64,000 nt of DNA from Warburgia ugandensis (taxonomy: Eukaryota; Streptophyta; Magnoliopsida; Canellales; Canellaceae), in the NCBI GenBank assembly GCA_035236585.1, contig CP141132.1:27301445-27365444 (forward strand), written 5' to 3'. Position numbers and translations under genes: made by a program. Every line of letters starts with the position of its first letter. Within the stretch, counting starts at the first letter, position 1. The notes beneath the pieces are model-generated. The model made no database searches, was not told where the DNA came from, and worked only from the letters and a program-made list of their open reading frames with translations. This document shows positions 33,136 to 45,567 of this stretch, one piece after another.

Positions 33136-36100
33136 TTAATTTCTTGCCTCATAAAGAATTTTATCCAACCAAGTACCCCCCTCACCAGCATCACGCACAT
33201 AACCCATCTCATTCTTCCCAATTAGATTGATAGATGGCATTATTGTAGTGATTGAAGGGTAATCAATTGCTATGTCACCTAGGTCATTTTCATCATAAAA
33301 GTCCCTTTGGGAGGCAAATAAAATAGTTGACCATCTCATATCATGTCCATCTTGTACATTAAATACCTCTATCTCTTGACATGCCAAAATAAACTAATCA
33401 TTTTGATAGTTGATCTTATTGACATCAACCAATGTCAAACCGAGGGCATTGGTTTTGATGCTATCTTTATTGTGTTCCACCCAATCACACATAAACACAA
33501 CCACAGTTCTACGAGTATAATCTAGCTCCTATATCTTGGGTATAACCCCATAGTAAGTATTGTTATTGACAATTGTGTTGTTGTCTTTTGAACTGGAAAA
33601 AAAAGTAGTTTTAGCAATTAAGCTAACACCAATACCTTGTTGTGCTCTTGACTTATCATGGACTTTCGTGTGAAAGAAATAACTATTTATGACATATATA
33701 GCATACTTTATTACTTCTAGTTGAGGTCCCATTGCCATCAAATCCAAGGATTTAGTATACCATGACCTAGAACATCTCTCTTATCGAAAACTTGTGTATA
33801 ATATTACTTATTTGAGATAATTAATTTATATGTGCATATGATATTACAAATCAATTAAGTGAATGAAGCATTATTTCATTGTAATTAACTACCTTCTGAC
33901 GAAGACAAGTAGTAAAGGAATGATAATGTTAATCTTGCAGCTATTTCTCTTTCTTTGCATATCTCTTTTAGGAAGACCATGTGCTTACTACAATGAAGAG
34001 ATGGAAATTGTATATAACATGCATGCATTAATAATGCATTATGTACCTTTCAAATATATATACATATATATACCCTTTTAACACCTTCATGTACCTTTCA
34101 AATGGGTACATTTATTGCAAATAATAATGTCCACATAGCCTAACCTCATCAGTTAGATGCACTGTTACGTGTACCATGATATCGATGGATGGTGGGAAGA
34201 TTGTCTCAAGCTTGCATAAGGTTGTCACTAAATGCTCTTGAATTTCTGATAATTTTGAAGTATCCACCACCTTCTTGCATAAAAGATTAAAGAAGTAGCA
34301 GAATTTAGTAATAGATCCTCTAACTTTATCTAGCAGCACTAAATGTGTTCCTATGGGTAGGAGTTGTTGCATCAATGCATGGTAATCGTGAGACTTCATC
34401 CCTAACAATTTTAGCTCTTCCATGAAGAATAATGTTTCTAAAGCTTGAAGAATATCCATCTAGGACTTTGATCTCAAATAGGGTTTTACACACTATTTAT
34501 CTCTCCTTGCTACCAAGTGTATAATTTACTTTAGGCAAGTATGTTCCTCAGCTGCCCCTATCCTATGGATGCAACCTTCTCTTCAAACCAATTATTGTGA
34601 GATCCATTCAAGCTGCAAGTTCATCCTTTGTTTTTCCTTGCATGTCAAGTAAGGTACTAGTCATGATTTCATAAACATTCTTTTCAATGTGGATGTCATC
34701 AAGCACATGCCAAATGTGTAGGGGTTTTCAGTATACAAGTTCAAAGAATATTGCCTTCTTCTTCCAACAAATTTTAGAGTTGCTTTCATATGTATAGAAA
34801 TTGCATTATTCTTCTTCTTCCCCCATGATACATTAAGGTTCTCAACCTATTCAAATACTTGTCATCCAGTCAACCTCTTTAGAAGTGTCTTAGTCTCCAT
34901 CTTACCATTAAATTTCCTCTTTTTAAAATGGAATGGATGGTTTTTATGCAACCATCTTTTGTGGCCTAAGAATGCCATCTTATACCATGTTGAAGTTGTA
35001 CGACACATGCTTGGTCACTACAAATAGGACAAGCATTGTACCCTTTCATTATGCATCCCACCAAATTACCTGCAGGAAAGATGCTTATTGTCTAACCAAT
35101 TTGGTCCCAAGGTAAGAAATAACTTGTTACACCAAAAGATACAGTCAATACAGCTAAAACTACACCCATAACCCAAGTTAATTCACATGGTTTTTTAAAT
35201 CCTAATAGTATAGCTTTAAGAGTGAGTGTATCTTTCATGTATGCATCACAAGCTTCAACACTACTTCCCTCAATGTCTCAAGATCATCGATCAATAGAAC
35301 CAAGTACATGTCAATGTCATTGTCAGGTTGCTTGGGACCGACTATTAACATAGTTAACATCGTGAACTTTCTCTTCATGCACAACAATGGTGGAAGGCTA
35401 TAACACACTTTTATAATAGGCCAACAACTATACCTACTATACATAACCATGAGTATTAATCCCATCTATAGATATTGCAGGTCATAGGTTTTTGGGTTGG
35501 GCTATTTATTAGATGGGGCAAAAAGTTATCACCTACTCTCTCCTCACCATGCCATACTATTTTCTTCCCTATTTCTTTAATACAAAATATTCATTGGAAC
35601 CTTGGAATAGGGGAAGTACCATAGGACCTTTGCAGGGACATCTTTCACTTGCGATTACTTGAATTCTTCTTTATCTTCCATCTTGAATGCATACAAGTTA
35701 GACATATAGTTTTGTCTTTGTGCTCCTTTCTATATAAGATGCAGTCATTGGGATAGGTATGTATCTTTTCATAATTTAACACAAGTGCAGCCAAGGTTTT
35801 TTTGCCTCCCATGTGTACTTAGCTAATTTATTCTCCTTTGGTAGCATTTTACTAATGACTTTCAACAATTCTATGAAAACTTGTTATGAAAACCAAATCT
35901 CGGTTTCACATTGTACAGATCTACCACCACAGACAACTTGGTATAATATATACATCCAACATACAATGGCTCATCGACCTTTTCCAAAAGAGTTTGGAAT
36001 TGTTCAAGGTTTTCTTGGAAGTCAATGTACATATCTTGAAACATTGGTGCAGTTGTACTACTGTCTGCAACACTTTCTATAGTGGCTTGATGATCATATA

Positions 36101-36413
36101 TACATTTAGCCCTTACTGAGGGCCTATGAAGAATGCCTACTCTATGCCACATCTAGAGGTGATGACTTTCATCAACTCCATTAAAGCACAAATGTTCTCT
36201 CAACTCACCTATAGTATCCTTTTTCAAGTCTCCATATCTCGAGCATAGACATCGTATTTGATTACAATTACCACCTGCCCTAAGTGCAAACTCTATGAAC
36301 TTTTCTATTCCCTCCTCATATTCTTTTGATGACCTTTTCATAGTCATCCAACCATATTTATCCATTTTGTCCAAAAGTTGATGTTCACATGCGTGCAAAG
36401 ACTTTCTAAACAT
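33136..36413 (-). pseudogene. CACTA transposase of the TNP2 type, degenerate
   Basis: TNP2/TNPD proteins bind the element ends and catalyse excision and insertion. Reading from 36413 on the minus strand, the order is as follows. First comes a transposase-associated domain (SSKEYEEGIEKFIEFALRAG, then IGELREHLCFNGVDESH) with a stop at 36153 where the family has Trp. The same frame continues to 35871 (DEPLYVGCIYYTKLSVVVDL). After a frameshift follow EKIHTYPNDCILYRKEHKDK and, near 35235-35465, the core block CWPI...YSLPPLLCMKRKFTML and VGPKQPDNDIDMYLVLLIDD. A domain of the DUF4218 type is at 34112-34459 (MKSHDYHALMQQLLPIGTHL, FPPSIDIMVHVTVHLTDEVR). The DUF4216-type end is at 33529-33747 (SYFFHTKVHDKSRAQQGIGV) and 33136-33387 (VFNVQDGHDMRWSTILF). 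Many stops and frameshifts make it non-functional. Confidence 0.85.
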
Positions 36414-36829
36414 GAAAAGATTAATAACATTGGGTTAGGCATTTTAACCAAATACTTGGCATGTACAAAAAATTTACATACAATTAGAAAAAAACATATA
36501 TATATATGTATATGTATATGTATATATTAGAGGACCCAAATTTTTAACTTTAGGATTGAGACGAGTAAGAATGATGCAAAAATATGACTGATCCATACAC
36601 ATAAATGAACCACACACTGATCCATACACATGAAAGATCACTTGGAGAAGGAAAAGCTTTAGAAAAGGAATTTTATAACCATAAATATCAAATAAATTAA
36701 AAGTATGACAAAAAACAAGAATGAATACATACCCAAACCTTATATCAATTGAGAAAAGACAAGTTTAGGACAAAGCATCAGAGACTTAAAAAGAAAAAAA
36801 CTTTTAGGTTGAACTTCACACCATGCTAA

Positions 36830-37062
36830 AAAGAAGATTTAAAGGATGGTTCTTCAAAACCATCTTATAAAAATAGTTTTCAAGACTGTTTTTAGAGACC
36901 GTCTTATAAACTATTTTTATAAGACTATCTTATGAGAACTACCTTATAATGTTACAATAAATAAGACATTTTTGAGAAACCATCTTTGTTAATTTTTAAT
37001 AGGATAGCTAACTTTAAACCATCTTGTTTTTACTATCTTATAAAATCCAAAATTTAGTAGCG
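36830..37062 (-). repeat. Right terminal array and inverted repeat of CACTA I
   Basis: Copies of AAAACCATCTTATAAA and related words run up to the terminal AATTTAGTAGCG. This is the 5' end of the element, about 420 bp upstream of the transposase start. Confidence 0.7.
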
Positions 37063-37065
37063 GAA

Positions 37066-40000
37066 TGTGGGGTGAAGGGCCACAAATTGATTGCATGTTA
37101 GTGGTTTTCTTTGTGGCCAAGTTTCAAGGGAAGGAGTGACTTTGGTTTTCATTTTGTGTTTCCTTTTAGGGACCAAAATAAAGTGGTTCAATTGATTAGA
37201 GTCTGATGTACAAACAACAAAGAGTCACATGGATGAGACTTCTTGAAAGCATGGTCAAGTGATCATCATGGGGTCACTGATTCCCACACAATTTTCCAAA
37301 AGGAGATTCATGGGGGGTTAGGTTATTATCATAGAGAATCTCCCATGACAACTGGTGTCCATGATTGGGCATAACAAGGAACTACTTGAGACCCTCAAGG
37401 CATGCATGGCCACACAAATTTTTGCATAGTAGGTAGTCACTAAGAGAAAGAAGTTTTGCTTGGCATTTGTCCTTAAGACTCTAAGAAAATTGGAATACCT
37501 AATTAGACACAATTAAGAAAAACATCTCTTCAAACCATTAATCTAATGGGAGATAGGTTAGTTTGACACAGACTAGAAAAATAATGGATACCAAAGGTGT
37601 GGGAACAAAATTTCATTGCAAGGGTGAGAAGGCAATAGAAAACTTATCACAATACAAAAACCTTTGGAAATAAGTTTAATAAAAACCTAATGTTTGTCAA
37701 AGTAGAAAACAGAAATATTGAATCCAAGAACAAACACCTTGAAAATGATCCTTTCTATATATTACCAAGATTAGAACACAGCATAGATGGAGAAATCTCC
37801 ATGGAAAACTTTACGAATGAGACCATGTTTCTATTGAGAACAACTCCCTTCATCATGCACTAGTTCTAGAGAAATAACATCCTCAGAAGAAGAAAACTCC
37901 AAAACATAATTCCTTAAATGATAATCCACTTCATTAAGCCAATGAATTCAAAGTCCAACCTTGATCCACTTGAGTATTCTTCAAAGTACGGTTTAGAGGA
38001 GAGAGAAGAGGTTCTCTCTTTACCTCCTTACACCCCTTGAAATTCTGCCCCTTTAATTTGGTTAACTTATGCAAAAGGGGATTACCACGATTATTAATTT
38101 ATTGCATAGAAAAGCTATCAAGGATTGTTAGTATTAATTATAGTTGTAAGCTTTATATATACAAAGTGAAAAATAGAGTTATATTGACACTCTAAATGAA
38201 AAATCTACACAAGGACTAGAGCTTTGGAAGAAAGTTTCAAGTGAAACAAACTTGGATTACAAAGTTGTTGATTCTTCAACTACCAGAAAAAATTTGATGA
38301 GAATTTCCTTATTACATGAGAAAGATGACATATAGTGAAAAGAATTAAATCAAATTAAGAAAAAAAATTCCTGGGATTTAGAAGAATTAATTACTAGACA
38401 TTTTAGTCAAAAGAAGGAAAAACATATCATGTGCAAATGAAAATGTCAAAATACAAATGCTTTTGAAATAAATTTTAGGAATATTGTGAAAACTGTGGAC
38501 TTAGATTCAGTTTAGAGGTGTGGAAGGCATCAATATGAGTTTGACTAAAATTCATTTTATATCAAAACTAGTCAAACTGAAGTAGAAGTTAGAAGGATGA
38601 ATTCTTTCAATACAAAATATTCAATTCTCTCTAAGCATCTTGAAGTTCAGCTATCTTTTTTCTCTCACATTGAGATCAAAATACTATTTTGGACTAAAGA
38701 AAATTAAACAAGTAAAGAGATACTATATATTAAGCATTTATACATGATTCATGAAAACATTCTCTAATGAGATAGATTGGTAAATCAAAATTAATGCACA
38801 AGGCATGGTAAAGCTATTGCAAATAGAGCATTGTCTAGTTGGGCTTTCTATGTAAAATTCATGATGAATAGAATTACATCTATGATGGAAGAAGAGACAT
38901 CAAACTAAAGTTCACATTGGGAAAGATAATGAGCTTGAAGAATGTGATCAATAAGCATGCTAATTAATAAATTCTAGCATCTGGAACTTCTTTCAACATT
39001 CATAAAGTTCAAAATGGCACTTGAATCTAGAAAGTTATGGAACAATTCCTAAGTAAGATAGTAAATACTAGAATGATAATTATATCACTTTTACAATGGA
39101 ATGTCAATCATTAGAAACTAGGAAGATGTCTAGCTCATAGGAGCAATGATACTTGCCTATTTTACTTTAGAGTAAGTGGCTTTGTTAGGTGTGATATGAT
39201 TATTCTATATTTAAATTTGGAATTAACTCAAAGTTTAGGGTTTAATAGTTCAATGACATATTTGTGAGCTCAGCACTGTTACATAAGAGAGTGAGCCTTT
39301 GACATTCCAAATGTGTTATCTATAAAAAGGCAAGTACAAAAACTTGAAATGGATTGGACATATGAATAATAGTTTAGATCTTATTTAGCTTCATCAATTA
39401 AACTAGAACAAGGAAAAGAATCAAAGTTTAAAAAAATTACATTATACTCTAGTTTCAAAGTTCAAATGTATTACCACAAACTCTAATTCTATGAGTTCAA
39501 ATATTGACATCTTGCCCAAGCACATGAGGTTGAGGTTGAGAATGTGAGTCACTTCAAAGCTACAAGCTAAAACTGACATGTCACATCATGTTTTTCCTTC
39601 AAGTGCAACATGTTGGTTGCAAGTGGATATTTGTAAAAGAAGTCTGTAGATGATAGTTGGTCAAGATCAATGTACAAAAAACAATTGTATATAGAAAGAA
39701 GATTTTGATATTCCAATCTTCAAAATCTTCACCAAAATATTTTCAATCAATATTTGATTGTTGTTAAAACAAACATCTATGAACAAAATCTAACATGATA
39801 CTTACATTGTTTAAGTTGAGGGTTATGATATGCCAATACAAAAGCATAATCATGTAGGCTAATCACGTTAGTGTACAAGTTGAAACATGCTTGAAAGTAG
39901 TGGTTTTAGAAGCTAATAGAAGTGTTAGCATCCAACATCATATATACTATGTGATGGAGACAAATTTGTGGACAACAAATTCTTCAAAGAACATAAGATT

Positions 40001-40372
40001 CTATAATATGACATATTGATTTGAGGAATGAATTGGCAAAGTATCTTGCAAAACATGTTAATTGATATAATTAGATGTAGCTGATTTGATCATGAGAATC
40101 ATTATCATGATGAAAAAGAATTGGCTAGTTCTTACACAAGTTAGTTACTTTGAATGGTTTGGGCATCAATTGGCTTGGACACCTTGATTGATCCAATATG
40201 ATGTCTTGCAATATGATGGAACTCGGTTATTCAGCTTGAGTACCTAAGCTACTCAGCAATAAAGTGGGAGATGAAATGCCAAATTAAATATTAGAAGGAG
40301 AAACAATAATCTCAGTAATGAGCAATGAACAATGTGAATAAACTAGTTTATTAAGATAACTTTATAGTTCAA
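37066..40372. other. Unassigned AT-rich DNA
   Basis: 3.3 kb between the large CACTA and the tandem LTR complex. Stop codons are frequent in all frames and the longest open frame is 64 codons. I see no element ends, gene motifs or RNA genes. It may be a very old retroelement body. Confidence 0.4.
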
Positions 40373-43300
40373 TGCAACACCCCTAATTTTTAATTCATTT
40401 TATGTGAAGGGATTGAATTGAAAGGGAGAAACATGAAATTTAATTTTCAAGAATTTAATTTTTAATAATAACTAATGAAATACATGAAATTAACAATTGA
40501 AATATCAATATTACTAAAGCACTTGAAAAAACAAGTCCAACATGATGTGACATGAAATGTAGAGGCAATAATAATAATTATTTTAATTAAATTTTATTTA
40601 AGGGGAAAGTAATAAAATTAATTGTAAATGTGACCCACATGATGTGACATGAAATGTAGAGGCCAACATATCAGCCATACATGTAAATTGATTCCTACAT
40701 GCAATAAGATGTAACAATTGGTAGCATTTTAATGATTACATAAAAAAAAAAATCAACGTTAAAGTTGATCTCTCTCTTCCTCTCTATCTCGCTCTCAGTC
40801 ATCACCTAGCCAACTTCGACAGAGGCTACATAAAACCTTAGGTTGTGCCATCAACTAAGGCCTCAAGCCTCGTGCTCGATGGACTTCTCCCCTCCCCTCG
40901 TCCCCTCCTCCTACAATGCGTGCTCCATCAATGACCTAAGGCCCTAATGGAGTCCATAATAGCTAGTCATCGGTGGCTCCTCTCTTCCTTTCTCCTCTTC
41001 CCCTCTAATGATGCACCTTGCAAAAACTTGAGCTTTCCCCCATGCTAGACCTCCCCACTAGCATGGCAACCCCCTTTTTGGTCAAGTTTGCGTGGCACCG
41101 GTGACCCAGAAAACCCCCATCTTCCATTTTATTTTTTTCCTCACCAATAGGGCTAAAAGGTAGACATGCCTGTTTTCACCTTAGGTGATCCACTGTGTAT
41201 GAAAAACCTCCTCCAACCACCTCTTTTTCTTCTCTAGGGCAGGCATAAAACCCTCGACATTACAGTTGCCCCAAGCAAGCCAGCGATGTTGTCCCCCTCC
41301 CTATTGCTCCTCCTGTGGTGGTATCCCTCTTCCCCTTCTCTCCTTTGCCTGATCAGGTTTCCCTCCAGGCAGTAGGCCCAACTTGCTGGTGCTCACAAAT
41401 TGGCCACACAGACCTCCATTCCCCCTGTTTCTATTCCTTTGATACAACCTTAACTGTGCAGCTGGCCAACATTCTTGGACCATCTATTTCCCCTTTACCT
41501 TCCGTCTCCCCATCAATGGTTGTGTTTGGGTGGTGGCTGTGCCAAGGCTATAGCTAGCCACCACTGTCTTCCCCCTTCCCACCTCCTATCTCTCTCTCTC
41601 ACTCTCCCCCCTAATGAGTAGGCATGGGTGGGCCCAACAACTCCTTAGAATTAGACCTCTACTACTTTCCAATCTATGAGGGATCTCATAAATCTAAATA
41701 ACCATCACGATCATTGCCATGCGAGGAACAAAACCCATCTTTCTGTTCACAAATTGAAGAAAATGTGACTATTGATTGGGACCAGACCCTCAATCAGACA
41801 TTAGATCATTGAATCTATGACCAAACTGACCATCTATAATGATCTAAATTATTCATTGTGATTCTCGTGATATGTAGATTGAGACACATGGTAGAGATCT
41901 TCAATCTAGAGCATTGTTGAAGTGATCTAACTAATCTTGATCAACAATTAAGATTAGTCAAGGGTACATGTACAAAATTTGATCCAATTCAAGATCGACA
42001 ACATTCAAATTTACCAACATATTCTTCAATCTGGGTCAATCAGGTGGTGAATTATGACTAGGTCATCATGGATAATTTAGATTGGGAATCTTTACGATGA
42101 TCAGTTGCGGATCTAGTGATGTGGACTACCTAATATCACTCAGATTGACTATTACAAGGAAGGATTATCATCCTAACCAATCAATTTTATTGAATTGACT
42201 AAAATTAACTATAATAGAGTAAGATTAGACTTTGTATAGTCTAGATCTGTTGATTGTAAGTATCCAAACCTTAATAAATGATTAAATGGATGATCTAACA
42301 TGGTAAATCAAATGATCAAATTGTTAGATTATCTAAGAAAATTGAAAATTGAGAAATCTCGGCCATAGCATAAGGGAAGAAACATAGATTGGAACGATCA
42401 AAGTAGGATTTGATCATCAAATTTGAGAAGGAACTAGTGAGAGGCAGTTGGACTATAGGAAACCTTGAAAATCATGCAATTAAGTTGGATAAATACTAAA
42501 AATGGATATTTAAACTAATCATAATTTTTTCTAACCATTAGATTGATGGATCAACCAATGAAATGAGAGGACTACCTACAAGACTTAGATTAGTGGAGAT
42601 AAAGTGAAAATTTAGTGATCTGAATCATTGATCTTTTAATCCATGGCCAAGATCTGATGACTAGACATGGCCTAGAGAGTTAGATCTATGATCATTGATG
42701 ACTAACATCAAAGCCATCTAAATGAAGATGATCAAAGACAATCTAAATCAGAAATGGTATAGACAGAGTGGCAAGTGATGATATATGGTATGTGTGATTT
42801 GATAGGTAAACCAAATTGCACGGATTAGAGAGGTTACATGTTCTAGAGAATTTTTCCTTATTGAGGTAGGTGACAACATTTAATATTAGTATATTTTCTA
42901 TAAAAATCATGGACTATCATTTTATTGATTCCACATTTTTATCCAAAATGATGCTTACTTATTATTGCACTATGACCTCATTGAAATTATTATGTAGCAT
43001 ATACACTTTTCACATGTGCATGAAAATACATTGATTTCCATGTTTCTGTAGATGCATGAGCTTTATTATATTAATACAATTATTTCATAAGAAATAGTGA
43101 AAATACATTATTTTGAATATCACTTCATTGTATATAGAAGGCATTGATTTGTGACAACATTATTATTGCGTATTGAGACTTCGGATGATTTGTTTTATCA
43201 CTTATGTTTATCCATGGATTCACTATGGATGGTTGGTGGCTGGTCCTTCAAAGACTAATTCCATGATAGGGGTAGTGCCCTAGGAAGGCAAGCCACAGGT

Positions 43301-43748
43301 ACTCCTATATTTTCTCTTTAATCTCTTGATTTCATATATGGTATAATTTTCAAGATTTTATGAATTTTGATGGGTGTTTCTACTCGGTGGATGTTACGCT
43401 ATGAGGGATTTAAGGTCGTCCATCCCCTCTGACTTTTTGAGATGACAGACACCTACCTCATAGATGCGTAAACATCATGGAGTGGCTGTCAACTAGATGG
43501 ATCCTAAAGAAATAAATTTATTTCTAAATGGTTTTCTTGAAAAAAAAAAATTTATTTAGGTTTTCAAAAATTTTTAAAATTAGACTAAATTATAAATAAA
43601 TAAATAGTGAGTTGAATTTTGATACTCAGAGTTTAAAATGAATTTCATTAAAAATATTTTCACTATTTGTTTACTAAATTGTTTTCAAACTTGGAACCTA
43701 CATTTTGAATAAAATTTAAAAAACATCATAAAATCTCGAGTCATCATA
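40373..43748 (+). repeat. LTR-a of the tandem complex
   Basis: 3376 bp, beginning TGCAACACCCC and ending GAGTCATCATA just before the primer site. Compared with LTR-b it lacks about 770 bp, at a junction near 43480. 40770-41640 is pyrimidine-rich. No gene is seen; frames at 41301-41557 overlap on both strands. Confidence 0.75.
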
Positions 43749-43750
43749 GT

Positions 43751-43761
43751 TGGTATCAAAG
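43751..43761 (+). other. Primer binding site, tRNA-Met type
   Basis: TGGTATCAAAG two bases after LTR-a is close to TGGTATCAGAG, the site used by many plant Gypsy and Copia elements with initiator tRNA-Met. It carries one change. Confidence 0.65.
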
Positions 43762-45067
43762 AAGGTTCATCCATTAATAACTAGTCCCAAAAGTGCAAGT
43801 GGAGATGATAGTCTAAGGTGATAGAGATGGCATGAGCTAAATCATTCAGAAATTTTTGAAATTTGAATAAATATCACTTAGAGGGATTGGCAGAGGAAAT
43901 AATATTTGATAAGAAAGAATGAAAATTTTATCTAAATTAGATTCATATTATTAATGAAAATGACTCAGTTAGAAGTCATGAATAGTCAAGGAAAAAGGAA
44001 ACGATTATATAAAAGAAAAATAAATTCTTATGAGAATGGTAAGGATCTTAAGGTAAGAAATTAGAGTATGGTGTATATGAGTTATTGTTTGTAACTGAGA
44101 ATATTATTATTGATTAATGATTTATTGATGGAGACAACTTATCGTGTGTACAAGTTCTAACAATAGAACGGTACTCGAAAATTCTTAGAGAGTACATCTA
44201 TTAATTTATTATAAGTAGTCTAATAAAAAAGAGAAAAGATCTAAAGTTTGTCTTACTAATTGAGTATTTAAAAATTTAAAGGATTATGATAATGAGATAT
44301 GCCGAGTAGTGGATACCTCTGATTAAAATTTTTAAGGCATGATGAAAAATCAATGGATATATTGAGATAAAGAGGATAGGAATGTTGTTATAGAAGAAAT
44401 TCCTATTTATAGAAATAATTTGATCTTGAATTTGGAAATGACTATGAATAAGTCATTGAGATAGAAGATTACAATGTGGAAATAGTATATGACAAGTAAG
44501 TATTTGATATAGAAAAATACAATATAGATGTTGTATATATTATGAACAAGAATGAGTGATTCTTTAAAAAGTATTATGAGCATCTTCTAGGAGTGTAGAA
44601 AACTCTTATATTGTTATGATGCAAGGATATAGCTAATGATGTATCATTCAACTTAATTGATGGAATTGGATATGTGGGCAACAATGTTTGACATTTTATC
44701 AATTTGAATTAAGAAAAAACACCAACCAAGAGGGTGAGAGAAAGTTAATCTCTTGTACTTTCAATAAATCCTATTCAAGTAGTAAATTGACATTTTGAAA
44801 ATTTGTAATGGAGATTTAGAGATATTCTTCATATAACATGTGAGACAATGTGGAATTATTTTTGAATGATGTTCAAAATAGTTGTACAATTAAGCAAGTG
44901 AGAGTTAGTTATCTAGATATTAAGTATATAGGGGTTTGTGATATGCAACACTAATACATAAGAAAATAAATGATGCATTTAGAAATATTTGAAAATGAGA
45001 GGAGTAAGACATGCCTTAAGATAATTATATGGATATGTACTAAAAATTTTCAAGGACGAAATTTCAA
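43762..45067 (+). other. Internal region a, non-coding
   Basis: About 1.3 kb with frequent stops. It is collinear with the start (49423-50340) and end (54147-54510) of internal region b and lacks what lies between them there. Confidence 0.6.
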
Positions 45068-45080
45068 TAAGGCAGGAGGG
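45068..45080 (+). other. Polypurine tract before LTR-b
   Basis: AATAAGGCAGGAGGG leads into TGTAACACTCC. The matching tract before LTR-c is TAAGGTGGGAAGGG (54511-54524). Confidence 0.6.
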
Positions 45081-45508
45081 TGTAACACTCCTAGTTTCTA
45101 ATTTATTTTATGTCATGGTATTGAATTGAAAGGGTCATATGCAAAATTTAATTTCAAAGAATTTGATTTTTGGGGATAATTAATGAAAGACATTAAATTA
45201 ATAATTAAAATATTAATATTAGTAATCTACTCAAAAAGGACAAATCCAATGACACTAAGAACACTAAAATCAGAGTTTGGACGAACAAGTCATAATTATT
45301 TTAATTAAAGTGTTTAATTTAAAATTTTAATGGTAAAATAGTAAAATTAACTATAAGTTGGACCCACATGATGTGACACAAAATCTGGAGGTAGACATAT
45401 TAGCCATAAATATAAACAGATTCTTGCATGTAATAAGACGTAATAATTACTTACATTTATAGTGGGTAATGATTATATAAAATAAATAGATAAATTAGCA
45501 TTAAACCT

Positions 45509-45509
<1 letters not shown>

Positions 45510-45564
<55 letters not shown>
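45510..45564. repeat. (TC)n microsatellite in LTR-b
   Basis: About 27 TC units. The other LTRs have shorter, interrupted versions at the same place (40770-40797 and 54931-54955). Confidence 0.95.

Positions 45565-45567
<3 letters not shown>

Larger units (their letters stand above)
19467..37062 (-). mobile_element. Large CACTA (En/Spm) transposon, copy I, with nested insertions
   Basis: The left end starts CACTACTATGGAGAG at 19467. The right end is AATTTAGTAGCG at 37051-37062, the reverse of CACTACTAAATT with one change. The flanking triplets are GAG (19464-19466) and GAA (37063-37065), a near match for the 3-bp target duplication. Both termini run into arrays of TATAAGATGGTTTTT / AAAAACCATCTTATA. 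Transposase (33.1-36.4 kb) and a Ulp1-like gene (21.0-21.5 kb) are on the minus strand, so the 5' end is on the right. Without the inserted LTR unit (25158-32369) it is about 10.4 kb, normal for a full CACTA element. All genes are degenerate. Confidence 0.8.

Noticed and set aside
39950..40140. Possible Copia RNase H end
   Set aside because: A few residues look suggestive, but no conserved block could be confirmed in any frame.
40373..45080. Reading the first two LTRs as one complete retrotransposon with its own target duplication
   Set aside because: LTR-b is directly followed by a second internal region, and no matching 5-bp duplication was found at 40368-40372 and after 49422.
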